Below are positions 45,161-54,600 of a DNA stretch of 55,492 nucleotides, one piece after another (positions within the stretch are counted from its first letter, which is position 1; every line of letters starts with the position of its first letter). The stretch covers positions 1 to 55,492 of the forward strand of contig CANGYQ010000023.1 in the NCBI GenBank assembly GCA_947458745.1. The letters are read 5' to 3'. The notes beneath the pieces were generated by a model that did no database searches, was not told where the DNA came from, and was given only the letters and a program-made list of their open reading frames with translations. Made by a program: the position numbers and the translations under genes. This DNA comes from Bryobacteraceae bacterium. Its GTDB lineage: Bacteria > Acidobacteriota > Terriglobia > Bryobacterales > Bryobacteraceae.

Positions 45161-47256
45161 CCGACCGCCTCCTGCGCGCGGGACCCGACGGGATTGCCGG
45201 CGTCGGCCGGCATGAAGACGGGGATCTCCACCACAAACCGCGTCCCCGAAGGCAGATTCTCTTCGACGCGGATCTGGGCGCGATGTTCGCTCAGAATTTG
45301 GCTGACGATGGCCAACCCCAGGCCTGTACCCCGGCCCTTGGTGGAGAAGTACGGCAGGAAGAGCTTCTCGCGGTCTTCATTGCTGACGCCGCGGCCCGTA
45401 TCGGAGACCGTCAATTCGATGATGTCGGCGGAAGCCAGTTGAGTGGCGATATAGAGCCGCTTGAGCGGTACGTCCTGCATCGCCTCCGCCGCATTGTCCA
45501 CCAGATTGATGATCACGCGCTTGAACTGCTCCGGGTCCACATTCACTGGCGGCAACCCCGCGCCCAGCGAACGATAGACCTCGATGCCTTCCAGTCGCCC
45601 TTCAAACACGCTGAGGGCGTTTTTGGCCAGCTCATTGATGTCGCACGGTGAGGGGAAGGCCACCGGGAAGCGCGAGAACTGGCTGAATTCGTCCACCAGT
45701 GTCCGGACACTTTCCACCTCCTGCGAGATGGTGGTGGAGCATTCCCGCAGAATCCGCATCGTGTCTGGCCCGCCGGTGACCTTCTCCAGTTGCCGCGCCA
45801 GCCTTTCGGCACACAGGGCGATGGGGGTCAATGGATTCTTGATCTCATGGGCGACGCGCCGCGCCACTTCCTGCCAAGCGGCGGTTTTCTGGGCGCGCAG
45901 CAGTTCGCTGGTATCTTCCAGCACCACGATGTAGCCGGAGGCGGAGTTCTCTTCCAGCGACGACACCACGGCGGCCAGATGGACCGTCTGCCGGTCCCGG
46001 GCGATCTCCAGTTGCTGCGTCGCAATGCCAGTGCGGCGGGCGCGCTTCATCAGGTAACGAATTTCGGTGGCGTCGTCGGGTGAGAGCAGATCGTCGATGC
46101 GGACGGCCTGATCGACCAGCGCGGCCGGAAAGATAGTCCGTAGCGCGCGATTCACCTTCAGAATACGGCCGTCCGGGGCCAAGGAGATGACTCCGGTGGG
46201 GATGTTTTCGAGGATCGCTTCCGTGAACCGGCGGCGGCGTTCCAGTTCGCGCTCGTTCGATTCGAGATCCTGGGTCATCTCGTTAAACGCCCGGACCAGC
46301 GCCGCCAATTCATCGATCGCCGGCGTCTGGACCCGGTAAGCCAGGTTGCCGCCACGGACCTCCCGTGCGGCGCTGAGCAGCGCCGAGATAGGCACGGAAA
46401 TCTGCTTCGACATCAGCAACGCCGTCCAGGTGGCGACAAACAGAATGAACAGCGTGATCAGCGTCAGCAGCAGGATGTAGAACGTGCGGATGTCTTTGCG
46501 GCGGCGGGCGAGGGTCTCAAAATCCTCGATCGATTTCAGAATCTCATTCTGCTTGCGCACGAGATCGAGCGGTACGGAACTGCGCAGCGAAAGGCGGCTG
46601 GCGGGAAGGCCTTGCGCATCGGCCAGCATGGCCGTCGCAGAGACGGTTTCCACGGCAGCCTTCCCCATCTGTACGCAAAGCGGGATGCGGGCATCGTCAC
46701 CGCGGATCAGCGTAACTTCCACAATGCCGTTCTCTCGGCACAGCCGTTGAATGTCGGCCCGCGGCGCCTGTTCATCCGCCGCCAGGGCTTGCACGGCCGC
46801 CAGTGAGGCCAACCACCGGGCCTGGGCATCAGCCTTGGCCTGCATCTCATTCTTGAAGCTGGTGGCGACATCCTGCAGATCGAGCCGGATCTCTTCGGCC
46901 GGTCGCGAGAACCAGCGCAGCAGGTTGAAGTTCAGCACCTGGACGCTGAACAAGACCAGAAAGAGAACCGGGAGAAAGCTTAACGCCAGCGCGCCCACCA
47001 CCAGCTTGGTGCGCATGCGCGACCCTTCTCGATTGCTTTGCCGGTCGATGTAAAGCTTCAGCCCGGTCCGGAACAGCATGAAGCCCAGAATCACGGTCAG
47101 AACAAAGACCAGCGATTGGACCGCCCAGTAGAGGAAGATCTGGCTTAAGCTCTCCGGGTCAAAGGAGCCAGTGGAGAACGACCCCTGCCAAACGACAAAG
47201 GTGACGCACAGGACCAGGAGCAGGGCGGCTGCGCCATACAGCAAACGTTTCTTCAT
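45157..47256 (-). CDS. ntrY: NtrY-like membrane histidine kinase
   Basis: A 699-residue sensor kinase. Three or more N-terminal helices (about 5-25, 38-62, 84-108), an extracytoplasmic stretch, a further helix near 265-290, HAMP (about 290-345), a PAS-like domain (ETIL-like ILENIPTGVISLAPDGRIL), a HisKA domain with phosphoacceptor His470 (VARRVAHEIKNPLTPIALCA) and HATPase_c with NLVDNAAEA, GRGVSNEDREKLF and GRGTGLGLAIV. The architecture is that of NtrY. It heads the ntrY-ntrX-nuoM overlap operon. Confidence 0.92.
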   Translation of the reverse strand: MKKRLLYGAAALLLVLCVTFVVWQGSFSTGSFDPESLSQIFLYWAVQSLVFVLTVILGFMLFRTGLKLYIDRQSNREGSRMRTKLVVGALALSFLPVLFLVLFSVQVLNFNLLRWFSRPAEEIRLDLQDVATSFKNEMQAKADAQARWLASLAAVQALAADEQAPRADIQRLCRENGIVEVTLIRGDDARIPLCVQMGKAAVETVSATAMLADAQGLPASRLSLRSSVPLDLVRKQNEILKSIEDFETLARRRKDIRTFYILLLTLITLFILFVATWTALLMSKQISVPISALLSAAREVRGGNLAYRVQTPAIDELAALVRAFNEMTQDLESNERELERRRRFTEAILENIPTGVISLAPDGRILKVNRALRTIFPAALVDQAVRIDDLLSPDDATEIRYLMKRARRTGIATQQLEIARDRQTVHLAAVVSSLEENSASGYIVVLEDTSELLRAQKTAAWQEVARRVAHEIKNPLTPIALCAERLARQLEKVTGGPDTMRILRECSTTISQEVESVRTLVDEFSQFSRFPVAFPSPCDINELAKNALSVFEGRLEGIEVYRSLGAGLPPVNVDPEQFKRVIINLVDNAAEAMQDVPLKRLYIATQLASADIIELTVSDTGRGVSNEDREKLFLPYFSTKGRGTGLGLAIVSQILSEHRAQIRVEENLPSGTRFVVEIPVFMPADAGNPVGSRAQEAVG

Positions 47257-47340
47257 GCGTCTACTTCAGCCTACACAAAGCGGGCGAACGAAGTGGAGGC
47301 GGCCGTGTCCCCGAATGGCGGGCCGCCCTGGCCGGGGTGC

Positions 47341-47730
47341 CTATTGCGCCGTGCGAGCTATCCACAGAAACACCGGCTGATCGACCAAACGGGGCCGGAG
47401 ACCACCGGTGAGAATCCGCAGTTGGTAACGGCCCAGGACCGCCGCTTCCGGCACTTGGAAGACCAGTTGCGTGTTGGTTTGCCGGACGATGGTAGCCACA
47501 ATCTCCTGGCTGCCGTTCACCAGGATAAGCCCGGCGGCGGAGCGGCGGTCGAGAAAGTCTCCCGTGGCGGCGACCGCTTCTCCGGTGTTGGCATAGCAGC
47601 GGTCCAGCATGCGGACAGCCGGCAGCGGCGCTTCAGGGCCATCGCCGCGCGCCACTATCGGGAACAGCAGCATCAACAGAGCGGCGGCCAGCACCGCCCA
47701 GATCCAGTGGAATTCATGCGTTCGGGTCAT
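47341..47730 (-). CDS. Membrane-anchored IPT/TIG-like hypothetical protein
   Basis: A 129-residue protein from ATG 47730 (GAGGTGC upstream). One hydrophobic helix (WIWAVLAAALLMLLFPIVA) is followed by an Ig-like segment (CYANTGEAVAATGDFLDRRS, QLVFQVPEAAVLGRYQLRIL) as in IPT/TIG folds that occur in secreted proteins. Upstream of the kinase operon no further partner is seen. Function unknown. Confidence 0.6.
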   Translation of the reverse strand: MTRTHEFHWIWAVLAAALLMLLFPIVARGDGPEAPLPAVRMLDRCYANTGEAVAATGDFLDRRSAAGLILVNGSQEIVATIVRQTNTQLVFQVPEAAVLGRYQLRILTGGLRPRLVDQPVFLWIARTAQ

Positions 47731-47871
47731 TGCTTTGCACCTCATCCTCTATCGGTGCACGTTGATCACCAAAGGGAAGTGCTTTCTTTGCAATCGGCAG
47801 GCTGGCCGCCGGGTGAAAGCACGCAAGGGTTGGGTGGGGCAAAAGGCCGGTGCGTGGTACCCTAAAAGCTC

Positions 47872-47974
47872 AGGCTCCGGGCTTCGTGCAACGCTCGAGA
47901 CCGAAAACCCCGCCAGGTCCGGAAGGAAGCAACGGTATTGGGATCAGCGTGTGCCGCGGATCACCCGGAGTCTG
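47872..47974 (+). ncRNA. ffs: Signal recognition particle RNA (small, 4.5S type)
   Basis: The invariant SRP core AGGTCCGGAAGGAAGCAAC occurs at 47915-47933, flanked by strands that pair: ggctccggg (47873-47881) with cccggagtc (47964-47972), and further inside gcaacgct with agcgtgtgc. This gives the single long hairpin of about 100 bases expected for bacterial 4.5S-type SRP RNA, which binds Ffh and FtsY for cotranslational membrane targeting. It fills most of the otherwise gene-free 47731-48036 interval. Confidence 0.93.
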
Positions 47975-48036
47975 TAACCCCCCTAGTTTTCATCACCGCG
48001 CCCAAGGTCTCGGGCATTCGCTATAGAATCTCAAGC

Positions 48037-49311
48037 ATGAGTGATTTATTCGGTCTGGGCGTCGCCCGGCGAGATGTCTTGCGGGCCAGCGCCCTGGCGG
48101 TTCCCGCAGTGTTGTCGGCGGCGCAAGCGTCGAATGCCTTGAAGGTGGGCTTGGTCGGTTGCGGCGGCCGGGGAACCGGAGCGGCGGCGCAGGCGCTGAA
48201 GGCGGACGACTTTGCCGAATTGACGGCCGTGGCCGATATTGATCTGGAACGGATTGACGCGAGCCTGGCGACGCTGACCAAAGTGGCCGGGGCCAAGGTG
48301 AAGGTGGACCCGGCGAAGAAGTTTGTGGGTCTGGATGCTTTCGAGAAGGTGATCAATTCCGGCGTCGATGTGGTGCTGCTGGCGACGCCGCCCGGCTTCC
48401 GGCCCCAACATCTGCGGCGCTGCATCGAGGCGGGTAAGCACGTGTTCTGCGAGAAGCCGGTGGCCACTGATGCGCCCGGCATCCGCAGCGTGCTCGAGAC
48501 CGCCAAGCTGGCCAAGGAGAAGAATTTATCGCTGGTGGCCGGATTCTGCTGGCGCTATCACAACGTCATCAAGGCGACGTTTGACCAGGTGGCCGCCGGG
48601 GCGATTGGCAACATCATGGCCTACTACGCCACCTACTACACCAGCCCGGTGAAGCCGATGCCCCCGGCCAACACGCGTCCGGCGGGGATGAGCGATGTCG
48701 AGTGGCAGATCCGCAACTGGTACAACTTTGGCTGGCTGTGCGGTGACGGTCTGGTGGAGCAGGCGGTCCACAGCGTCGACAAGATCGCCTGGGCGATGAA
48801 GGACAAGCCGCCGGTGAGCTGCACGGCGGTGGGTGGCCGCCAGATCCCCGCGCACGGCGGCAACATCTTCGACCACATTGAAGTGAACTACCTCTACCCG
48901 GATGGCGTCCGGGCCTTTATGGGCTGCCGTCAGATCGAGCAGTGCTACAACGAGAACGCCGACTACATCCTGGGCACCGAGGGCGTCTGCACCATCGGGC
49001 GTGGCGCGCGGCCCAAGATCACGGGCAAGACCACGTGGAGCTTTGAGGGCACGCCCTACGACATGTATCAGGCCGAGCATGACGCTCTGTTTGCCAGCAT
49101 CCGGCAAGGGAAGCCCCTGAATGACGGCGAGCGCATGACCACTTCGACGATGCTGGCGATCATGGGCCGCATGGCCGCCTACACGGGCCAGCAGTTGACG
49201 TGGGAGCAAGCGCTGAACTCGCAGGAGAAGCTGGTGCCGGACACGATCGATTGGGGCGGCAGCTTGCCGGAAATGCCGATGGCGCGCCCGGGGATCACGA
49301 AGTTTGTCTAG
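48037..49311 (+). CDS. Gfo/Idh/MocA oxidoreductase with Tat-like signal
   Basis: A 424-residue NAD(P)-dependent dehydrogenase. After an N-terminal ARRDVLRASALAVPAVLSAA, resembling a twin-arginine signal, the Rossmann motif KVGLVGCGGRGTGAAAQAL opens the fold. VFCEKPVATDAPG has the catalytic Lys of the family, and GFCWRYHNV follows. Exported members are common in Planctomycetes and Acidobacteria for sugar oxidation or glycosidase-like chemistry. ATG 48037 fits. Its stop overlaps or abuts the next gene, so the two probably act together. Confidence 0.88.
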   Translation: MSDLFGLGVARRDVLRASALAVPAVLSAAQASNALKVGLVGCGGRGTGAAAQALKADDFAELTAVADIDLERIDASLATLTKVAGAKVKVDPAKKFVGLDAFEKVINSGVDVVLLATPPGFRPQHLRRCIEAGKHVFCEKPVATDAPGIRSVLETAKLAKEKNLSLVAGFCWRYHNVIKATFDQVAAGAIGNIMAYYATYYTSPVKPMPPANTRPAGMSDVEWQIRNWYNFGWLCGDGLVEQAVHSVDKIAWAMKDKPPVSCTAVGGRQIPAHGGNIFDHIEVNYLYPDGVRAFMGCRQIEQCYNENADYILGTEGVCTIGRGARPKITGKTTWSFEGTPYDMYQAEHDALFASIRQGKPLNDGERMTTSTMLAIMGRMAAYTGQQLTWEQALNSQEKLVPDTIDWGGSLPEMPMARPGITKFV

Positions 49312-49312
49312 G

Positions 49313-50671
49313 GTGGAACATCGCTGGGACGGCGCGCGGGCGCTGGTTCGGGCGGTGCTGCTGGTGGGTGGGGCCAGTGCCGCGTGGGCCGCGGTGGATT
49401 TCAATGCGCAGGTGCGGCCGATCATTGAGAGCCGCTGCATTGGGTGCCATGGGTCAGAGCGAGCGCTGGGCGGGTTGCGCCTGGATTCAGCCGCCGGGGC
49501 CGCCAAGGCGATCCGCGCGGGAGACCCGGAGGCCAGCCCCTTGATCCGGTCGATCGGGCTGGCCCCCACGGTCCGGGGTGCCATGCCCCCGGGCGGTCCG
49601 GCGTTGAGTGCTGAGCAGGTGGCCGTGATCCGCCAGTGGGTCTCTGATGGCGCGTCGTGGCCTGCCGGGCTGACCCTGGCGAGCGCCCGCAAGACGGCCA
49701 AGGACGACCTGGCGCTAGTGGAGAAGCTGCGAGCGAAAATCGTCGCCAACTCACCGGAGAAGTCAGCGGCGGAGATGAAGGGTTACGAAAAGCTGATTCC
49801 GGGCAGCACCGTCAATTACCAGATGGTGCCCATTCCGGGCGGTAGCTTCACCATGGGCTCACCCGAGGGCGAGCGTGGCCGCAAGAAGGATGAAGGTCCG
49901 GCGCACACGGCAACGGTAGAGCCGTTCTGGATGGAGAAGTTCGAGGTGACCTGGGATGAGTACCGGCTGTTCATGTTCTCCGAAAGAGACCCGGCCACCC
50001 AAGGGGCCAATCCAGACGTGGATGCCGTCAGCCGCCCCACGCGGCCCTACGTCGAGATGAGCTTCGGCATGGGCATCAACGGCTACCCGGCGATCAGCAT
50101 GACGCAGCACGCCGCCAACAAGTACGCCCAGTGGTTGAGCGCCAAGACCGGCCACTTCTACCGGCTGCCCACTGAAGCGGAATGGGAGTATGCTTGCCGC
50201 GCTGGTTCCACCACCGCGTATTCGTTCGGCGACAATCCGGCGGCGCTGGGTGAGTATGCGTGGTTTGCCTCCAATAGCGAAGAGAAGTATCAGAAGGTGG
50301 GCACGAAGAAGGCCAATGCCTGGGGCCTGCACGACATGCACGGCAACGTCGCGGAATGGACGCTGGATCAGTACGACCCGGGCTTCTACGCCAAGCCGGA
50401 GGCCGCCGGGACCGCGCCGCTGAACCGGCCCACGCAACCTTATCCTCATGCCGCCCGTGGCGGTGGCTGGAGCGATGACCCGGCTCAACTGCGCTGTGCG
50501 GCCCGGGTGGGCTCCGACGCGTCCTGGAAGATGCAGGACCCGCAACTGCCCAAGAGCATCTGGTATCTGACTGACGCCCAGTTTCTGGGCTTCCGCCTGG
50601 TCCGCCCGCTGAAGGTGCCCCCTGCGGCCGAGATGTTCAAGCTGTGGAATAGCGGCACGGAACGGGATTAG
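49313..50671 (+). CDS. Cytochrome c (PSCyt1-like) + formylglycine-generating-enzyme-like fusion
   Basis: A 452-residue exported protein. Start GTG 49313 (TTG 49304 is possible and would overlap the preceding stop). The leader is VRAVLLVGGASAAWA. A planctomycete-type cytochrome c domain has CIGCH at 42-46 with GGLRLDS and an MPPGG loop containing the Met ligand. The C-terminal part is an FGE-sulfatase (SUMF1) domain: IPGGSFTMGSPEGE, FEVTWDEYRLF, YRLPTEAEWEYACRAGS, GLHDMHGNVAEW and GFRLVR. The FGE Cys pair is not obvious, so this may be a binding rather than an oxidising SUMF1 domain. Confidence 0.82.
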   Translation: MEHRWDGARALVRAVLLVGGASAAWAAVDFNAQVRPIIESRCIGCHGSERALGGLRLDSAAGAAKAIRAGDPEASPLIRSIGLAPTVRGAMPPGGPALSAEQVAVIRQWVSDGASWPAGLTLASARKTAKDDLALVEKLRAKIVANSPEKSAAEMKGYEKLIPGSTVNYQMVPIPGGSFTMGSPEGERGRKKDEGPAHTATVEPFWMEKFEVTWDEYRLFMFSERDPATQGANPDVDAVSRPTRPYVEMSFGMGINGYPAISMTQHAANKYAQWLSAKTGHFYRLPTEAEWEYACRAGSTTAYSFGDNPAALGEYAWFASNSEEKYQKVGTKKANAWGLHDMHGNVAEWTLDQYDPGFYAKPEAAGTAPLNRPTQPYPHAARGGGWSDDPAQLRCAARVGSDASWKMQDPQLPKSIWYLTDAQFLGFRLVRPLKVPPAAEMFKLWNSGTERD

Positions 50672-50717
50672 TGGTTTGGCCGACTAGTTCTGGGTTTAGA
50701 GAAAGGTACGCCACTCC

Positions 50718-50780
50718 GCCCCATGCATGAGCTTGGGGCTTCTGGGCTGGCGCAGGGAGCCCCAGCTTACGCATGGGGCT
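50718..50780. repeat. Dispersed palindromic repeat, copies D1 and D2 (opposed)
   Basis: GCCCCATGC-ATG-AGCTTGGGGC (50718-50739) and the inverted relative AGCCCCAGCTTACGCATGGGGCT (50758-50780) sit together between the SUMF1 fusion and pyrF. This is a head-to-tail-opposed pair like REP doublets. Confidence 0.65.
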
Positions 50781-50793
50781 GGACGGATGAACT

Positions 50794-51474
50794 ATGAGTG
50801 ACCCACGCATCATTGTCGCGCTCGACGTCGCCAGCGCCCAGGAAGCCGCCCAACTGGTGGAGCAGCTGGGCGACAGCGTTTCCTTCTACAAGGTCGGCCT
50901 GGAGCTTTACACCGCCGCCGGGATGGGCTTTGTGCAAAGCCTGATTGCGCAAGGCAAGCAGGTTTTTCTCGATCTGAAGCTCTACGACATCGGGGAGACG
51001 GTAAAGCGGGCCGTGGCGGTGGCGGCCCAGTCTGGCGTCAGTTTGTTGACCGTCCATGCCGTGCCCCAAGTGATGCGGGCGGCGGTGGAGGGGCGCGGCG
51101 ATTCTAAATTGAGAATCCTGGGTGTCACGGTACTGACGAGCCTCGATGACGCCGATCTGAAGGCGGACGGCCATCACCTGACGGCGGGTGAACTGGTGGA
51201 CCTGCGGGTCCGTAACGCCGTGGCGGCGGGAGTGGATGGCATCGTTTGTTCGCCTTTGGAGACTGCGCGGGTGCGGGCGATCACGGGTCCGGGCATGTTG
51301 ATTGTGACACCTGGCGTGCGGCCTGCGTCCGCCGAAGTGGGCGACCAGAAGCGGGTCGCCACGCCCGCGCAAGCGCTCGCCAATGGTGCCTCCCACCTGG
51401 TGATCGGGCGGCCGATCACCCGCGCGGCGGACCCTCGGGCCGCGGCCCAGGCGATCCTGGCCGAGATTTCGTAG
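50794..51474 (+). CDS. pyrF: Orotidine 5'-phosphate decarboxylase
   Basis: A 226-residue TIM-barrel enzyme that makes UMP from OMP. IIVALDVASAQEA holds Asp11, YKVGLELY Lys33, and FLDLKLYDIGETV carries the Asp60-Lys62-Asp65 catalytic set. VTPGVRPA and LVIGRPITRAADP bind the phosphate. Length and motifs fit group I enzymes. No other pyr gene is adjacent. Confidence 0.95.
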   Translation: MSDPRIIVALDVASAQEAAQLVEQLGDSVSFYKVGLELYTAAGMGFVQSLIAQGKQVFLDLKLYDIGETVKRAVAVAAQSGVSLLTVHAVPQVMRAAVEGRGDSKLRILGVTVLTSLDDADLKADGHHLTAGELVDLRVRNAVAAGVDGIVCSPLETARVRAITGPGMLIVTPGVRPASAEVGDQKRVATPAQALANGASHLVIGRPITRAADPRAAAQAILAEIS

Positions 51475-51645
51475 TACTACCCGGGGCCTACTCGTCCCCG
51501 TCCAGCAGCAACTCACCCCGGAGAAATGGGGGTTCACCCAGGGTTATTTCTGCCTTTTCAGTTGCGATTCGGTCACCAGTCTGCTAAACCGGAATGAATA
51601 GAGTTGACTAGTTCAGCTCTCAAGAGGGAAAAGGGAGTTCTTCCA

Positions 51646-54600
51646 ATGGTCAAAATCCTGACCAGCATGGTCCTGCTGGTTCTGTTTGCATTTTCATCTT
51701 TCGGACAATCGCTGACGTCCTTGGTCGGATCAGTTGCTGATCCCACGGGCGCGGCTGTTCCCGGCACTAGTGTTGTCGTCACCAACGCCGACACCAACGA
51801 GCGGCGCGAGGCCACTTCGGATGCGTCTGGCCGGTTTGCCTTCCAGGCCATGCCGCCCGGCAAGTACCGGATGGTCGCCAAGAAGGCTGGCTTCTCGGAC
51901 GTGATTGTCCAGAACATCCGCCTGCTGGTGAACACGCCGTCTACCCTGAACATCGTGTTTGAGAACGTCGGTGCGGTCACTCAGACCATCGAAGTCTCGG
52001 CCGAAGCGGTTCAGTTGAACACCACGGACGCGACGCTGGGCAATTCGTTCGGCACTAAGCCGATCACACAGCTGCCGTTTGAAGGCCGCCGCGCGGACCG
52101 CATTCTGTCGCTGCAACCCGGTATCAGCTACATCGGCGATTCCGATAGCGTCAACGGTGGTTCCAACGTCGGTACGGATCGTGGCGGCGTCGTGAACGGC
52201 GGCCGTAGCGACCAGTCGAACATTACCCTCGATGGTGTGGACATCAACAACCAGCAGACCCGCGAGCCGTTCAACGGCGCGCTGCGCGTCACGCTGGATT
52301 CGGTGCAGGAGTTCCGCGTCACCACCACCAATGCCAACGCTGACAGCAGCCGCGGCTCCGGTGCGCAGATTTCGCTGGTGACCCGCAGCGGCACCAACGA
52401 CGTCCATGGCGCGGGCTACTGGTATGTCCGCAACAAGGCGTTCAACGCGAACACGTTCTTCAACAACTCCACTGTGGACGCCTCCGGTCGGGGCTTGCCG
52501 ACGCCGAAGCTGAACCGCAACATCTATGGTGGCCGCATCGGCGGCCCGATCAAGAAGGACAAGCTGTTCTACTTCTTGAACTTTGAAGGCCAGCAGGACA
52601 AGCTGGAACAGTCCGTGATCCGCACGGTGCCGCGCGAAAACATGCGCAACGGCACGGTGGACTACTTGAGCGTTGGTGGCGCGCGCGTCTCGGTGCCCGG
52701 CTCGGAACTGGTGAACAAAATTGCGGGCGCGGGCCAGGTCAACCAGGCGGCGCTGGCGGCCCTGCGGGCGTTCCCCCTGCCGAACGACTTCACCACTGGT
52801 GACGGCATCAACACGGCTGGCTTCCGGTTCAATTCGCCGCTGGCTCGCCGCTACAACACCTACGTCGCCAAGATCGACTACGTGGTCAATGACAAGAACC
52901 GCGCTTTTGTGCGTGGCCAGTTGCAGAACGACAACGAAGCGGGTGCGCCGCAGTTTCCTGGCATGGCCCCCAATTCTGTGGATCTGAACAACTCGAAGGG
53001 TCTGGCGGTGGGTTGGGATTCAGTGATCAACAACTCGCTGATCTCGTCCTCGCGCTTTGGCTTCACCCGCCAGGGTGTCGAGACGTCCGGCGTCGGTACC
53101 TACGCGCTCACCACTTTCCGTGGCTTGGACAATCCGGTGGGCCTGACCCGTTCGTTCCGGCGCTTCTCGCCCACCACGAACTTCACGCAGGATTTCACCT
53201 GGACCAAGTCCAAGCACACGATCCAGTTTGGCGGCAGCATCCGCGTCTACCAGAATGACCGCGCGAACTACGCCAACAGCTTTTTTGCCTCGACCATCAA
53301 TTCGTCGTGGATGACCGCCTCCGGTGCGGTTTTGAGCAATCCCTGGAACGACGCGGCGCTTGGCACCAGCCGCATCAACGCTGGATCCCGCACCTCGTTT
53401 AACGATGCGACAGCGGCCATTCTGGGTTTGGTGACGCAGGTGACCAGCCGCTACAACTATGTGCCGTCCGGTGGCAACGTAACGGCGCAAGCGCCCGGCA
53501 CCCCGGTGCTGCGTAAGTTCCAGGGCGAGGAAGCGGAAATGTACATCCAGGACACCTGGAAGGCCACCCGCAACCTGACCATCACCGCTGGCCTGCGTTA
53601 CATGTATTGGCCGGCGATCTATGAGGTGAACGGTGTCCAGACCAGCCCGGCTATTCCGCTCAGCCAGTGGTTTGATACTCGTGTGGCGAACGCAGGGAAT
53701 GGTTTGGCGGGCAACACGGGCCTGCAGCCAGTCTCCTTTCAGTTGGCCAACCAGCCGGGTGGCCGTCCGCTTTATGACAATCTGAAGAACTGGTCGCCGC
53801 GTTTCGGTTTAGCTTACGCCCCTGAGGGCAAGAGCGGCCTCTCGAAGTTCCTCTTTGGTGGCCCCGGCAAGAGCGTCATCCGCGCCGGCTTCGGCATCTA
53901 CTACGACGTGTTCGGCTCCGGCTTGATCCGCGAGTTTGACGCTTCGGCGTTGGGTTTGTCGACGTCGCTCAACAACACCTCCGGCCGCTTGACGGTGGCT
54001 GAGGCGCCGCGCTTCACTGGCATCTTCAACTATCCTCAGTCCCTGGTGTCGGCCCCTCCGCCGGCTCAGTTCCCGGTGGTGCAACCGAATAACTTCGCCA
54101 TCACGAACTCGCTGGATGACAAACTGCGCGCACCTTACACGATGCGCTACAACGTGTCGTTCACTCGTGAGTTTGGCCGGGGTCTGGTGATCACGGGCAG
54201 CTATGTGGCCAGCGCCGGCAAGCGCACCATGACGTCGGAAGATCTGGCGACGCCGCTGAACATCCGTGATCCGCAGTCCGGTCAGGACTACTTCACGGCT
54301 GCGACAGCGCTGACCAGCCTGATCCGGAAGAACACGCCTGTCTCGCAGGTGCCGCGGATGCCGTTCTGGGAGAATATGTTCCCGGGAATCGCCGGTGGTG
54401 GGTTGACCGCCACGCAACAGGCCTACAACGTCTACAACGACTACTTCCCGGATGCCACGGGCGCCCTGGAATCGCTGGATCGCTTCAGTGATCCTGGTGC
54501 GTCCCGGTTGGGACCGTTCGCGTTCTACAGCCGCCAGTTCTCCTATCTGCGCGCGCTGCGTTCGGTGGGCTTCTCGACGTACCACTCCATGCAGTGGACG

